A stretch of 64,000 nucleotides of DNA from Halorubrum salinarum (lineage in GTDB: Archaea > Halobacteriota > Halobacteria > Halobacteriales > Haloferacaceae). The stretch is taken from contig NZ_CP053941.1 in assembly GCF_013267195.1 (NCBI RefSeq), positions 2,108,001 to 2,172,000 on the forward strand, given 5' to 3'. How positions within the stretch are numbered: the stretch's first letter is position 1; every line of letters begins with the position of its first letter. Shown here piece by piece: positions 9,833 to 18,864 of the stretch. Below the pieces are notes generated by a model. It had not been told where the DNA came from and made no database searches. It saw only the letters and a list, made by a program, of their open reading frames with translations. Both the position numbers and the translations under genes were made by a program.

Positions 9833-10567
9833 TCAGAGCGCCTGCGCGAGCAGCACCACGTAGATCGCGGCGTTGTACACGCCGTGTGCCAGCCCCGGGA
9901 CCACGACGTTGTCCGTCCACTCGTAGAGCGCGCCGAGGACGGACCCGAGCACGACGACGACGCCCACGTACGCCCACCGCTCGGCCGGGGTGCCGGAGAC
10001 CGAGGGGAGGTGGATCAGGCCGAACGCGAGGCTCGCGATGAGCACCGCGGGGACCGCGTCGAACGCGCGCCGGACGCCCCCTTGGACGACGCCGCGGAAC
10101 AGCAGCTCCTCGACCGGTCCGACCACCGCGAGCGACACCGCGATCATCGCGAGGTAGTAGGTGACCGGGTCGCCCGCGGGGACGACCGCTTGGTTCTGTC
10201 CGGTCGAGAGCCCGACCTGATCGAGCGCGAACAGCGCGCCGTACTGGAACGCGAAGAGGACGGCTCCGCCGCCGACGACGATCGCCGCCTGTCGCGCGTC
10301 GGGCCGGGACGCGCGGGCGAGCTCCCACTCGCCCGTGATCGCGAGGTACCCGGCGACCGCGACCGCGAACCCGCCGAACTGGAGCACCGTCCGGAGCAGT
10401 TGGTAGCCGGTCGACCCCTCCGCGACCAGCCCGATCGAGACCGCCAGGTCCGCCGCCGGGACGGTGATCGCGCTCGCGACGAGGAGCGCGAACACGATCG
10501 CGAACAGCGCGCTCGCGACTCGGAGCACTCGCTCGGCGATCTCCGAGCCCGGTGCGTCGTCGCTCAT
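9833..10567 (-). CDS. CPBP-family intramembrane glutamic protease
   Basis: A 244-aa membrane protein with ~7-8 helices and the motifs of the CAAX protease/Abi (CPBP) family: VGPVEELLFRGVVQGG (EExxxR), then FGLIHLPS and GLAHGVYNAAI with the conserved His residues. These enzymes cleave peptide bonds inside the membrane, or act as prenyl-protein or maturation proteases; the substrate here is unknown. The start is ATG at 10565-10567 (MSDDAPGSE). A longer frame upstream overlaps the pgi gene antisense and is not credible. It lies 86 bp downstream of pgi on the same strand. Confidence 0.88.
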   Translation of the reverse strand: MSDDAPGSEIAERVLRVASALFAIVFALLVASAITVPAADLAVSIGLVAEGSTGYQLLRTVLQFGGFAVAVAGYLAITGEWELARASRPDARQAAIVVGGGAVLFAFQYGALFALDQVGLSTGQNQAVVPAGDPVTYYLAMIAVSLAVVGPVEELLFRGVVQGGVRRAFDAVPAVLIASLAFGLIHLPSVSGTPAERWAYVGVVVVLGSVLGALYEWTDNVVVPGLAHGVYNAAIYVVLLAQAL

Positions 10568-10653
10568 TGGAGGGCGTACGAGACCCCGAGGCTTAGACGC
10601 ACCGGATGGCGATCGGCGGTCGCCGCGCGTCCGGTCCGGGACGGGCGCGCGGC

Positions 10654-11940
10654 TCACTCGATCCGCAGTTCGCGCTTCTCGTCGACCGCCTCGGCCTCCG
10701 CGAAGTCGCCGCCGCCGAGCAGCCCGCGGGCCGCCTTCTTCCCCCACTCGACCGCGGGCTGCGTGAACGTCGAGACGCTCGCGAGCTCGCCGTACAGCAC
10801 GCAGGCCGCCTCCATCCCGAACAGCAGCTCGCCGAGCGCGCGCTCGTCGACGCGGTCGACCTCGACGCGCACGTTGGGGACGCCGGCGGCCGCGAGGCTC
10901 GCCTCGGTCGCCTCGAACTCCGCGTCGAGCAGGTCGCCGAGCGACGAGCCGCCGAGGTACGCGAGCCCGTCGAGGTCGGTCTCCGGGATCGGCGCGTCGG
11001 CGCGCTCGGTCGGGCGCACGAGCGTCACCAGCTTGTCCGGCGGGCCGGCGCGGTACAGCTGGAGCTGGGAGTGCTGGTCGGTCGCGCCCAGCGCGCGCGC
11101 GGGCGTCTGCCCGAGCCCGTCCTTCCCGAGGCTCTCGGCCCACAGCTGGGCGAACCACTCCGCGAACGTCTCCAGCGACTCGGCGTACGGCATCACGGCG
11201 TTGGTGAGCGCGCCCCGCTCCGCGAGCGCGTACGTCGCCGCCCCGTAGGCGTAGGCGGGCGACTCGTACAGCGACCCCGCGAGCGCGTCCATCCCGTCGC
11301 GGCCGCCTGCGAGGACGGCCTCCACGTCGTGGCCCTGGAGCGCGGCGACCGCGAGCCCGACGGTCGAGAGGACGGAGAAGCGGCCCGGGACGCCGTCGGG
11401 GACCGGCAGGGAGGGCAGGTCGTGGCGGTCGGCCAACTCGCGGAGGTTCCCCGACGCCCCCGTCGTGACGAGGGTGCGCTCGGTCCAGTCGACGCCCGCG
11501 TCCGCCATCGCCTCGCGGACGACGAGGAAGTTCGCGAGCGTCTCGGCCGTCGTCCCCGACTTCGAGACGACGTTGACGACGGTGTCGTCGAGGGGGAGGT
11601 CGGCGAGCAGCGCCCGCGCGTCGTCGGGGTCGACGTTGTCGAGGACGTAGGCGTCCACGTCGCTCGCGAGGGCGTTCGACAGCGTCGCCGCGCCGAGCGC
11701 GCTCCCGCCGATCCCGACCGTCAGCACCGCCTCCGGCCGGTCGAACCCGTCGACCGCGGCGTGGATCGCGTCCGGGTCCGCGGTCTCGGGGAGGGTCAGG
11801 GCGGCGTACCCGAACTCGTCGTCCGCCATCCCGGCCGCGATCCGCTCGTGCGCGGCCGCGACGCGGTCGTCGAGCCTGTCTAGCGTCTCCGTCGTGAGCC
11901 CCGGGGTCGTCTCCAGGGCGTTGCCGAGGTCCACTCGCAT
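10654..11940 (-). CDS. pgi: Glucose-6-phosphate isomerase
   Basis: A 428-aa cytosolic sugar isomerase interconverting glucose-6-phosphate and fructose-6-phosphate. It has two SIS domains, with sugar-phosphate contacts in TVGIGGSALGAATLS (~72-87) and NVVSKSGTTAET (~123-134), the motif DQHSQLQLY further on, and the C-terminal FTQPAVEWGKKAARGLL that supplies the late Gln and Lys. Length fits the archaeal/bacterial PGI type rather than the cupin PGI of Thermococcales. In haloarchaea the enzyme serves gluconeogenesis and polysaccharide synthesis. TATA GGTTATTAAG at ~11966-11975 precedes the ATG by ~27 bp, so the transcript is probably leaderless. Confidence 0.95.
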   Translation of the reverse strand: MRVDLGNALETTPGLTTETLDRLDDRVAAAHERIAAGMADDEFGYAALTLPETADPDAIHAAVDGFDRPEAVLTVGIGGSALGAATLSNALASDVDAYVLDNVDPDDARALLADLPLDDTVVNVVSKSGTTAETLANFLVVREAMADAGVDWTERTLVTTGASGNLRELADRHDLPSLPVPDGVPGRFSVLSTVGLAVAALQGHDVEAVLAGGRDGMDALAGSLYESPAYAYGAATYALAERGALTNAVMPYAESLETFAEWFAQLWAESLGKDGLGQTPARALGATDQHSQLQLYRAGPPDKLVTLVRPTERADAPIPETDLDGLAYLGGSSLGDLLDAEFEATEASLAAAGVPNVRVEVDRVDERALGELLFGMEAACVLYGELASVSTFTQPAVEWGKKAARGLLGGGDFAEAEAVDEKRELRIE

Positions 11941-12060
11941 ACGTGTCTCACCGCGCGAGAGGAACTTAATAACCGCCGGCGGACCGCCGTCGCCCCGCCG
12001 CCCGTCGGCGCGACGCGCGAGCGCCGGGAGTCGGTCGGCCCTCGGTCGATCGGCGCCCGG

Positions 12061-13161
12061 TCAGTCGGCGGCCGCGACCGGCTCCTCCTCGCCGAGCGCG
12101 GGCCGACCGACCCGGCGGTCGAACGCCAGCGGGCCGGAGCCGAGCGTGAACACCGCCGACGCCATGCCGAACAGCGCCACGTGCGCGAGGACCGGGTCGT
12201 CGGGGAGCCCGAACAGCGTCGTCGTGAACAGGACGAACGAGAGGGCGGCCGCGCCGCGGGTGAAGAAGCCCGCGATCAGCGCGAGGCCGACGGCGACCTC
12301 GGTCACGCCGGCGCCGACGACCCACAGCCCCGCGTCGACCGGCACGACCGACGTGAGGTCGTACTTCTCGACGACCTGAAGCGCGCTCGCCGGGTCGGCC
12401 AGCTTCTGGATCAGTCCGAGGTAGACGAACGAGACGCCCATCCCGACCCGGAGCACCGTCGGCACGTAGCGCCGCAGCGGCCCGGTCCTCTCGTCGAGGA
12501 ACGACTTCAGGTGGTGGACGGGGTCGACCCGACCGTAGTACGACCCGGGCGTGCTCGCGACCTCCAGGAGCATGTCGTCGGCGCTCGGCCGCCCGCCGCC
12601 GAGGATTCCCAGCGCGACGAACACCGGGACGTACTCCACCGCGAGGACGACGAGCGGGTCGACCGCGACGAGCACCCACGCGTACGTCAGCAGGCCGACC
12701 GCGGCGGCGATCCGGGTCGCGAGCCCGAAGAGGAGGGCGAAGCCGAGCCCGATGAACAGGAGCCGGAGCAGCGGGCTCGCCGCGGGGTCGAACGACAGCG
12801 TCGGCGCGAACAGGTACCCCTGGAAGCCGGCGCCGACGAGGGGGAGCCCGACGGCGAGCCGCAGCATCCACGGGACGAGGTCGCCGTACCCGGCGAGCTT
12901 CTCCCGGAGGACGACGACGTCGACGATAGTCGGGCGCACCCGGAGGTACGCGGCCAGCCCGGCGACCGCGACGAGCCCGGACCCGGCGAAGAGGGCCGCG
13001 TTGAACGGGTCCGAGAGCACCTCGGCGACGAACGCCACCGCGTCGAGCGGGTCGCCCGAGTCCTCGGTGACGTAGTCGACGTGGGCGGCGACCGGCCGCG
13101 CGACGAGCGTCGCGAGCAGTGCGACCGCGACCGCGGCGACCGATCGGTGACGAACGGACAT
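12061..13161 (-). CDS. DoxX/DoxD-type membrane protein with signal peptide
   Basis: A 366-aa membrane protein. Residues 1-24 form a signal-like helix ending in VAAH, and ~9-10 hydrophobic segments follow. The C-terminal half (VPTVLRVGMGVSFVYLGLIQKL ... VGAGVTEVAVGLALIAGFFTR) has the four-helix DoxX pattern, and the N-terminal half contains a second, more diverged unit (LRLAVGLPLVGAGFQGYLF). DoxX/DoxD proteins are linked to thiosulfate:quinone oxidoreductase subunits and redox stress, but most homologues have no proven activity. The start is ATG at 13159-13161 (MSVRHRSV). Function here is unassigned beyond an integral-membrane, possibly quinone-linked role. Confidence 0.75.
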   Translation of the reverse strand: MSVRHRSVAAVAVALLATLVARPVAAHVDYVTEDSGDPLDAVAFVAEVLSDPFNAALFAGSGLVAVAGLAAYLRVRPTIVDVVVLREKLAGYGDLVPWMLRLAVGLPLVGAGFQGYLFAPTLSFDPAASPLLRLLFIGLGFALLFGLATRIAAAVGLLTYAWVLVAVDPLVVLAVEYVPVFVALGILGGGRPSADDMLLEVASTPGSYYGRVDPVHHLKSFLDERTGPLRRYVPTVLRVGMGVSFVYLGLIQKLADPASALQVVEKYDLTSVVPVDAGLWVVGAGVTEVAVGLALIAGFFTRGAAALSFVLFTTTLFGLPDDPVLAHVALFGMASAVFTLGSGPLAFDRRVGRPALGEEEPVAAAD

Positions 13162-13256
13162 GTTCTCATTACGGGCCGAACGCACCTAACCCTATTTCTT
13201 CACGAACGTTCGTCCCCGGGGCTGAGACGGTCGGTTCGCCCCCGCGGCGGCGAGCG

Positions 13257-13814
13257 CTACGGCGCCCGCGCGACGACGGCGAACGTCTCGGTCCGCGTCG
13301 CCGCCGAGACGACCTCGAAGCCCGCGGCCTCCAGCGCGGCGACCGCGTCGGCGGCGGCGAACCGCTCGTCGACGGGCGGCCCCTGCTCGCCGTCGCCGTC
13401 GGCCGACCAGTCGAACGTCGCGACGACGCCGCCCGAGCGCACGACGCGCGCGACCTCCGCGACCGCCGCGTCGCTCGCGAACTCGTGGTACGTCATCGTC
13501 GAGACGGCCCCGTCGAGTTCCCCGTCGGCGAACGGGAGGTCCTCCACGTCGCTCGCGACGAGTTCGACGTTCGCCGGCGTCCCCTTCTCGCGGTACCGGT
13601 CGTGCATCTCGGGCTGGACGTCGACGCCGTAGACGGTCTCGACGTGCGGCGCCACGTCGTCCGTGTAGAAGCCCGTGCCGCTGCCGAGGTCGGCGACGAC
13701 CGCGGCGTCGGCCTCGACCAGCGGCCCGACCAGCTCCTCCGCGGACACCCAGCGGTACCGGCCGGGGCGCTCCAGCCGGTCCGCCTGCTCGGCGTCGAAC
13801 GTGTGGAATCCCAT
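13257..13814 (-). CDS. Class I SAM-dependent methyltransferase
   Basis: A 185-aa Rossmann-fold methyltransferase. Motif I is VVADLGSGTGFYT (~38-50), motif II acidic VYGVDVQPEMH, motif III ELVASDVEDLPFADGELDGA, and post-motif EVARVVRSGGVVATFDW, the pattern of the UbiE/type-11 group. It is short for UbiE, so it may act on a small molecule or metal compound; no substrate is evident. The N-terminal FHTFDAEQADRLERPGRYRW recurs in archaeal methyltransferases of this size. It lies in a minus-strand run with the upstream aminotransferase gene, about 70-bp spacing. Confidence 0.85.
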   Translation of the reverse strand: MGFHTFDAEQADRLERPGRYRWVSAEELVGPLVEADAAVVADLGSGTGFYTDDVAPHVETVYGVDVQPEMHDRYREKGTPANVELVASDVEDLPFADGELDGAVSTMTYHEFASDAAVAEVARVVRSGGVVATFDWSADGDGEQGPPVDERFAAADAVAALEAAGFEVVSAATRTETFAVVARAP

Positions 13815-13886
13815 ACGCGGTCTTGTCCGTCGAGTGCTAAAACGCGTCCGGTCGCGCGCTGCGGGACCGCCGGGGGGCGCCGCGGC

Positions 13887-14999
13887 TCACCACTCCGGTT
13901 CCAGCGCGTCGAGGAGCCGGTCGACCTCCGTCTCCGTCGAGACCGCGTGGACCGACGCCCGGATCCCGTTCGGGTGCGGGAGCGAGCGGACGACGACGTC
14001 CTCCTCGCCGAGCCGCTCGACGGTCGCCTCGGGGTCGTCGACGTCGATCGTGACGAGCCCCGACTCGTACGCTCGCGGGCTGAGGAGCCGGTCGTCGGGC
14101 ACGCCGGCCTTCAGGCGGTCGGTGAGCGACTCGATCCGCGACTCGATCGCGTCGACCCCGACCGCGTCGATCGCGTCGAGCGCCTCGACGAGGCCGACGT
14201 GGGCCGCCGCCGTGGTCGTCCCGATCTCGAACCGCCCCGCCGCCGGCTTGAACTCGATATCGTCGCCGGTCGGGTCCGCGACGCTCCGGTAGCCGACGGC
14301 GCGGGGCGCGAGGTCGGCCGCGGCGTCGCGGTCGACGTAGAGGAACCCGGCGCCCCACGGGCCGAGCGTCCACTTGTGGCCCGCGGCCGCGACCGCGTCG
14401 GCGCCCCACTCGTGTACGTCCATGCGCATCTGCCCGGGCGACTGGACCGCGTCGACGAGGGTGAACGCGCCGGCGTCGTTCGCGACCTCGACGAGGTCGG
14501 CGACCGGGAGCCGGGTGCCGTGCGTCCACGTGATCGCGCTGAAGCAGACGAGGCGGGCGTCCGCGACGGCCGCGGCGTACTCGTCGCGGTCGAGGCGACC
14601 GTCCTCCGTCTCCAGGACGCGCACCTCGACGCCCTCGCGTTCGAGGCGCCGCCACGGGAGGACGCCGGCGGGGTGTTCGAGGTCGGTCCGGACGACCACG
14701 TCGCCCGGCTCCCAGTCGATCGCGCCGGCGACGCGGTTGATCCCGTCGGTCGTGCTCTCGGTCAGGGCAATCTCCTCGGGGTCGGCCCCGACGAACGCCG
14801 CGATCCGCTCGCGCACTCGCTCGTACGTCTCGAAGGCGTGCTCGTAGGGGTCGGTCGTCGCGGAGCCGTACTCGTGGTCCTCGACGAACGAGGCCGCCGC
14901 CTCGACGACGTACTCCGGGCTCGGCCCGTGCGCGCCGAAGTTGAAGTACGCCGCGTCGCCGAGGGCCGGGACGTCCGCGCGGAGCTCTCTGGGGGTCAT
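13887..14999 (-). CDS. Class V aminotransferase (cysteine desulfurase-like)
   Basis: A 370-aa PLP-dependent enzyme of aminotransferase class V. It has an N-terminal YFNFGAHGPSPEYV, TESTTDGINRVA for phosphate binding, a VDAVQSPGQM segment with the PLP-N1 Asp, and AAGHKWTLGPWGAGFLYV holding the Schiff-base Lys. No active-site Cys loop typical of IscS/NifS is obvious near the C-terminus, so isopenicillin-N-epimerase-like or kynureninase-like chemistry is as likely as desulfuration. An in-frame ATG at 15027-15029 would add ten residues. I prefer 14999 (MTPRELRADVPAL) because the conserved part begins there. No clear TATA is visible, and it may be co-transcribed with trxA upstream. Confidence 0.82.
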   Translation of the reverse strand: MTPRELRADVPALGDAAYFNFGAHGPSPEYVVEAAASFVEDHEYGSATTDPYEHAFETYERVRERIAAFVGADPEEIALTESTTDGINRVAGAIDWEPGDVVVRTDLEHPAGVLPWRRLEREGVEVRVLETEDGRLDRDEYAAAVADARLVCFSAITWTHGTRLPVADLVEVANDAGAFTLVDAVQSPGQMRMDVHEWGADAVAAAGHKWTLGPWGAGFLYVDRDAAADLAPRAVGYRSVADPTGDDIEFKPAAGRFEIGTTTAAAHVGLVEALDAIDAVGVDAIESRIESLTDRLKAGVPDDRLLSPRAYESGLVTIDVDDPEATVERLGEEDVVVRSLPHPNGIRASVHAVSTETEVDRLLDALEPEW

Positions 15000-15115
15000 A
15001 CCGTCGTCGTCGAGTCGAATCGTTCTCATGGTGTCGGTTTCGGCGACCCGGGCCGCGGCGGATCGACCGCCGACCGCGCCCCGGTTGCTTCGGCGTGTTG
15101 CGCGTCCGGAACGGC

Positions 15116-15454
15116 TCAGGCGGCGTGCTTCTCGATCGCGTCGGTCAGGGCCTGCTCGGACTGCGCGCCGACCATCCGGTCGGCGAGTTCGCCGTCCGCG
15201 AACACGAGCAGCGTCGGGATGCCCTGGACCCCGTACTCGCCGGCCAGCGCCTGGTGGACGTCCACGTCGACCTTCAGCACCGCCGCGTCGGTGTCCGCCG
15301 CGACCGCCTCGACGGCCGGCTCCATCATCTGACACGGGCCGCACCAGTCGGCGTAGAAGTCGACGAGGACGACGCCGTCGGCGACGTGGTCGTCGAACGC
15401 GTCCGCGTCGGTCAGTTGGATCGGTTCCGCGGGGGCCGCTTCTGTCGAACTCAT
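15116..15454 (-). CDS. trxA: Thioredoxin
   Basis: A 112-aa single-domain thioredoxin with the active site DWCGPCQMMEP (Cys38, Cys41) and the cis-Pro motif GIPTLLVFADG. It reduces protein disulfides in the cytoplasm, fed by a thioredoxin reductase not encoded in the window. Length and motifs are typical of the family. CCATTATCACG (minus strand, ~15475-15485) supplies a TATA box about 25 bp before the ATG, so the message is probably leaderless. Further upstream, ~15486-15520, is an AT-rich tract containing TACGTA. It is followed on the same strand by the class V aminotransferase gene. Confidence 0.95.
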   Translation of the reverse strand: MSSTEAAPAEPIQLTDADAFDDHVADGVVLVDFYADWCGPCQMMEPAVEAVAADTDAAVLKVDVDVHQALAGEYGVQGIPTLLVFADGELADRMVGAQSEQALTDAIEKHAA

Positions 15455-15677
15455 ATCCCCGTCTACGCGCCTCGACGTGATAATGGTTTTGGATAGAAAT
15501 CACAATACTACGTAACACGGCTGGCGCGGTCAGCCCGATCGGGACGCGGTGCGAGCCGGCCCGGCCGCTATCGAGGTGAGAAACGACGCTGACCGGGCGA
15601 CCGCCCGAACGCAGCGCGTCGGAGTACTGAGAGAGACTGAGAGGGACCGGTCGGCGGCGACGCGGCGGGCGCTTCGA

Positions 15678-15962
15678 TTACTGGATGTGGCCTTCGCGGC
15701 GCAGCTGGTCGGCGTCCTCGTCCTCGTACCGCCACTCGACGTTCGCCTTCTCGTCCTGCCAGTCCCACGGCTCGGCGAGGACCACGTCGCCCTCGCTGAT
15801 CCACGTGCGGTACTTCATGCGGCCGGGGATCCGGCCGAGGCGCTCCACGCCGTCGGCGCAGCGCAGCTGAACGTGGTTGCCGCCGAGGTGTTCCGTCACC
15901 ACGGCGAACACTTCGTCGTCGTTGGGCATGCGGAGGTTCTTCCGCCCGGATTCTTCGCTCAT
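15678..15962 (-). CDS. eif1A: Translation initiation factor aIF-1A
   Basis: A 94-aa archaeal IF1A homologue. After a short basic N-terminal tail (GRKNLRMP) comes the S1/IF1-type OB fold: [20 protein letters not shown], then [22 protein letters not shown]. It ends in a short charged tail. It binds the A site of the small ribosomal subunit during initiation. The ATG at 15960-15962 (MSEESGRKN) is chosen over an upstream frame because TATA CTTATACGGG (~15983-15992) lies ~27 bp before it. It is transcribed alone, as far as can be seen. Confidence 0.96.
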   Translation of the reverse strand: MSEESGRKNLRMPNDDEVFAVVTEHLGGNHVQLRCADGVERLGRIPGRMKYRTWISEGDVVLAEPWDWQDEKANVEWRYEDEDADQLRREGHIQ

Positions 15963-16061
15963 ACCACCCGTAGTGCGCTCGCCCGTATAAGTGATGGGAG
16001 ACGCGTGTGTACTCCCGTCATGCGGTCTGTTCACACGACCGCCGCGTCGTGGACGGGGCCC

Positions 16062-16760
16062 TCACTCCGCGTCGGTGACCGCGGCCGAGCGGTCGTCGCC
16101 GGCGGCGGAGGCCTCCTCGTTCGACGCGTCCTCGCCGGGCGCGCCGCCGAACGCGGCGTCGACCTGCGCGAACGTCTCCGCCTGCGTCCCGGAGTTGTCG
16201 ACGACGACGTGGTCGGTCGCGATCTCGTCGAACAGCTCCTTGAACCGGAGGTGGATGTCGAAGTCCGCGTCGCTGATCCCGTCGCGCCGCTCGATCCGGC
16301 GCTCGACGACGGCCTCGTCGCAGGCGACCTCGACGAGGTCGAACTCGGCGGCGGCCGCGGCGGCGGTCTCGCGGGCGTCAGCGCGGAACCGCGCGTCCGC
16401 GAACGTCGCGTCGAGGACGACGGCGTCGCCGGCGTCGACGTCGTCGCGGGCGCGAGAGAGAAGTTCGGCGTAGACGGCCGCGGTCTCCGCGTCGGTGTAC
16501 TCGGGGTCGTCGAACAGCTCCTTGCGGATCACGTCGGTGCGGCGGATCCGACCGTCGACGCGGTCGGCGACCCGCTCGGCGACGGTCGTCTTGCCGACGC
16601 CGGGCAGGCCGCAGACGACGACCAGCCGCCCGGACGAGGGCCCGTCCTCGGCGACCGGAGCGGCCGCGGTCGACGCCTCCGGGGGGAGAGAATCGGACGC
16701 GTCACGCTTCGAAGTCGGCGATTCGGCCCGGTCCGGTCGTCGGCCGCCTCCGTCGCTCAT
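16062..16760 (-). CDS. P-loop kinase-like ATPase (AAA_33/zeta type)
   Basis: A 232-aa soluble nucleotide-binding protein. Walker A is GLPGVGKTT (~51-59) behind a disordered acidic N-terminus. An RRTDVIRKELF segment, the Walker-B-like VVLDATFADARFR and a C-terminal DHVVVDNSGTQAETFAQVDA follow. This layout is that of small-molecule kinases related to gluconate kinase and of the kinase module found after APH domains; the substrate is unknown. CTTTAGCG at ~16785-16792 is a probable TATA box, with the ATG ~27 bp downstream. The C-terminal acidic tail is low-complexity. Confidence 0.75.
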   Translation of the reverse strand: MSDGGGRRPDRAESPTSKRDASDSLPPEASTAAAPVAEDGPSSGRLVVVCGLPGVGKTTVAERVADRVDGRIRRTDVIRKELFDDPEYTDAETAAVYAELLSRARDDVDAGDAVVLDATFADARFRADARETAAAAAAEFDLVEVACDEAVVERRIERRDGISDADFDIHLRFKELFDEIATDHVVVDNSGTQAETFAQVDAAFGGAPGEDASNEEASAAGDDRSAAVTDAE

Positions 16761-16875
16761 CTACCCGTACCCTCCGGGGTGACGCTAAAGAAACTTCGCA
16801 TCGCCCGCCCCGCGAGCCCCTGCTGCGCTCCGCTTCCGGCCGTCCGACGCGGCGCGCTCCGACCGCCCGACCCGG

Positions 16876-17172
16876 TCAGGCGTCGTCGTCGGACGGCGGC
16901 CGCTTCGAAAGCCGATCGAACCGGTCCTGCGCCGCCTCCGCCCGCGCCTCCGTCCGCTCGGGGTCGTAGGCGGCGGATTCGATGTGCCCGCTCCCGAGAG
17001 TCACCGAGAGGACGGCGTCGGCGCGTCGCCCGTCCGGCGGGAGCCGCGCGGCGTCCACCACCGCGTCTCCCACCTCTTCGCCGTCCCGCTCGAAGAACAC
17101 GGTCGCGAGCCCGTCCTCGACGGCGTCGACGACCGCGGTGTACTCGCCGTCCGGGAGGTCGACGTCGCTCAC
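16876..17172 (-). CDS. DUF3006 domain protein
   Basis: A 98-aa protein beginning with GTG at 17170-17172, which overlaps the stop codon of the metallo-beta-lactamase gene in a GTGA junction, so translation is coupled. It has the small beta fold of DUF3006 (GEYTAVVDAVEDGLATVFFE, then VVDAARLPPDGRRADAVLSV) and a charged helical tail. DUF3006 proteins often sit beside ComEC-like metallo-beta-lactamase proteins, as here. A role in controlling or stabilising that partner is only inferred. The ATG-initiated longer frame upstream lies inside the partner gene and is rejected. Confidence 0.82.
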   Translation of the reverse strand: MSDVDLPDGEYTAVVDAVEDGLATVFFERDGEEVGDAVVDAARLPPDGRRADAVLSVTLGSGHIESAAYDPERTEARAEAAQDRFDRLSKRPPSDDDA

Positions 17173-18611
17173 TCGTAGCTCACCTCCAGCACGCGGTCCC
17201 CGTCGGCGTCCGAGAGTATCACGGTGTCGCCGGCGTTGTTCCAGACCGGCGACCCGGCGCCCCAGTACAGGTCCGTCTCGGTGTCCGTGCCGCTCCCGGT
17301 CCGCAGCGTGACCGTCGCCCCGGCGTCGAGCGAGAACCCCTCCGGGAACTCGTAGCTGTGGCCCGCCTCGTCCGCGACGGTCCACCCGGACAGGTCGATC
17401 GGTTCCTCGCCGGTGTTCTCGAACACCACGTACTCGTCGTTGAGGTTCTCCCCGTCCGCGCCCTCGGCGTCCGCGTTGATCGCGGCGACCGCCAGCGCGT
17501 CCGCGCCGCTCGCCGTCCCGTCGTCCCCGCCGTCGCCGCCGTCGCCCCCGTTTTCGCCTTCAGTCTCGCCGTCGGTCCCGCCCGCGACCGGGTCGCCCCC
17601 GAGCCGAGCGCGCTCGACGACCTCGCCCGCGGTGCCGGGTTCGATCGGCTCAGCGTCGCGGAGCGCGAGCGGGTCGGTGGGGGCGTCGCGTTGCGTCCGC
17701 ACGGAGACGCCGCTCCCGTCGCTCACGAGGACGACGTTCCCGTGCGTCGCGCTCCAGTACGTCGGGATCGACCGGTCCGCGAACCGCCGGAGCACCTCCT
17801 CGGTCGGGTGCCCGTACTGCGAGTCGTACGCGCTCGACACGACGACCGCCCGCGGGGCCACCGCGTCGACGAACGGGCCGCTCGACGAGCTCGACGACCC
17901 GTGGTGGCCGGCCTTCAGCACGGTCGACCGCAGCTCCGCGCCGTAGGTGTCGACCAGGTACGCCTCCTGGTCGTCTTCGGCGTCGCCGGAGAGGAGGAAG
18001 CTCGTCTCGCCGTGCGTGAGCTTCAGCACGATGCTGTTCTCGTTGCGCGCTTCGCCTTCGAGGTACGGCTCGGGCGGCCCGAGCACGTCGACGTCGACCG
18101 CGCCGAACGAGATCGCGTCGCCCTCACGCGTCTCGTACAGCGTCACGTCGTGTTCCTCGACGGCGTCGAGGTACTCCGCGTACGTCTGCGTGCTCGCGGC
18201 GATCCCGGGGTCGTAGACGGCCCCGATCCCGTCGGCCTCCGTCTCGTAGTACTCGATAATCGCCGCGTTGCCGCCGATGTGGTCCGCGTCGTTGTGCGAG
18301 GTGACGAGGTGGTCGATCCGCGCGACGTCGTGTCGCCGGAGGTACTCCAGCACGTACTCCCCGTCGTCGTTGTAGTGCCCCGTGTCGACGAGCATCGTCT
18401 CGCCCTGCGGCCCGAAGATCAGCGTGCTGACCGACTGTCCGACGTTGATGTAGTGGACCTCGACGGTGCCGTTCGCCGTCCCGGCCGGAGTCTCGTCGCC
18501 CGTGTCCGGACCCGTCGGCGACTGATCGCCGGGCGCCGCGCCGGCACAGCCCGCGAGGACGACGATCCCCACGACCAGGAGGACCTTGAGCGCACCTCCT
18601 GTTCGTTTCAT
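17169..18611 (-). CDS. Secreted lipoprotein: ComEC-type metallo-beta-lactamase plus lamin-tail domain
   Basis: A 480-aa exported protein. Residues 1-22 form a lipoprotein signal ending in VVLAGCAG. The metallo-beta-lactamase fold (~45-300) resembles the ComEC/Rec2 C-terminal hydrolase: MLVDTGHYNDD, then TSHNDADHIGGN (HxxxDH-type metal motif), LLSGDAEDDQE and KAGHHGSSSSSS. After a Gly/Asp-rich linker (~345-375) comes a lamin-tail domain (VVFENTGEEPIDLSGWTVAD). Similar proteins are extracellular nuclease or phosphodiesterase candidates, possibly for using or importing DNA, but no activity is proven here. There is no good TATA near the ATG; the nearest (18820-18826) implies a ~185-nt leader. Confidence 0.88.
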   Translation of the reverse strand: MKRTGGALKVLLVVGIVVLAGCAGAAPGDQSPTGPDTGDETPAGTANGTVEVHYINVGQSVSTLIFGPQGETMLVDTGHYNDDGEYVLEYLRRHDVARIDHLVTSHNDADHIGGNAAIIEYYETEADGIGAVYDPGIAASTQTYAEYLDAVEEHDVTLYETREGDAISFGAVDVDVLGPPEPYLEGEARNENSIVLKLTHGETSFLLSGDAEDDQEAYLVDTYGAELRSTVLKAGHHGSSSSSSGPFVDAVAPRAVVVSSAYDSQYGHPTEEVLRRFADRSIPTYWSATHGNVVLVSDGSGVSVRTQRDAPTDPLALRDAEPIEPGTAGEVVERARLGGDPVAGGTDGETEGENGGDGGDGGDDGTASGADALAVAAINADAEGADGENLNDEYVVFENTGEEPIDLSGWTVADEAGHSYEFPEGFSLDAGATVTLRTGSGTDTETDLYWGAGSPVWNNAGDTVILSDADGDRVLEVSYE

Positions 18612-18734
18612 ATTTCCTTACTGCGCCACACACGGAAAGAGGTACGTGTCCGGTACCGTTCCCGACCGGCCGGTCGGCGGAGTCGGCGGTGCCGCCGTTC
18701 CGACGGCCTGTTCGGTCGGTGGTCGGACATCGCA

Positions 18735-18826
18735 GTGCTCCCAATATCGTGGAGCACAGTGACCGGACCCGAAACGCGCTCGACTTGGACCGGACCACCG
18801 GTCCGAGCCTCATTCGACGATATAAA
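18735..18826 (-). promoter_or_regulatory. TATA box and dyad upstream of the MBL lipoprotein gene
   Basis: On the minus strand, CGTTTATATCG at ~18819-18829 is a good haloarchaeal TATA box between tRNA-Val and the lipoprotein gene. A start site is predicted near 18797. Downstream lies a dyad GTGCTCC-N9-GGAGCAC (18735-18757) and a GGACC/GGTCC dyad around 18786-18804. This could be a ~185-nt structured leader for the lipoprotein mRNA or a separate small RNA. The reading is from motif position only. Confidence 0.4.
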
Positions 18827-18864
18827 CGTCTCTCGCCGTCGTGCGGTTTTCGGGTATAAGCGAG

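Noticed and set aside
18608-18730. 40-codon ORF overlapping the MBL lipoprotein start by ATGA
   Set aside because: The peptide is extremely Arg-rich, unlike haloarchaeal proteins, and has no good promoter of its own; more likely leader sequence.
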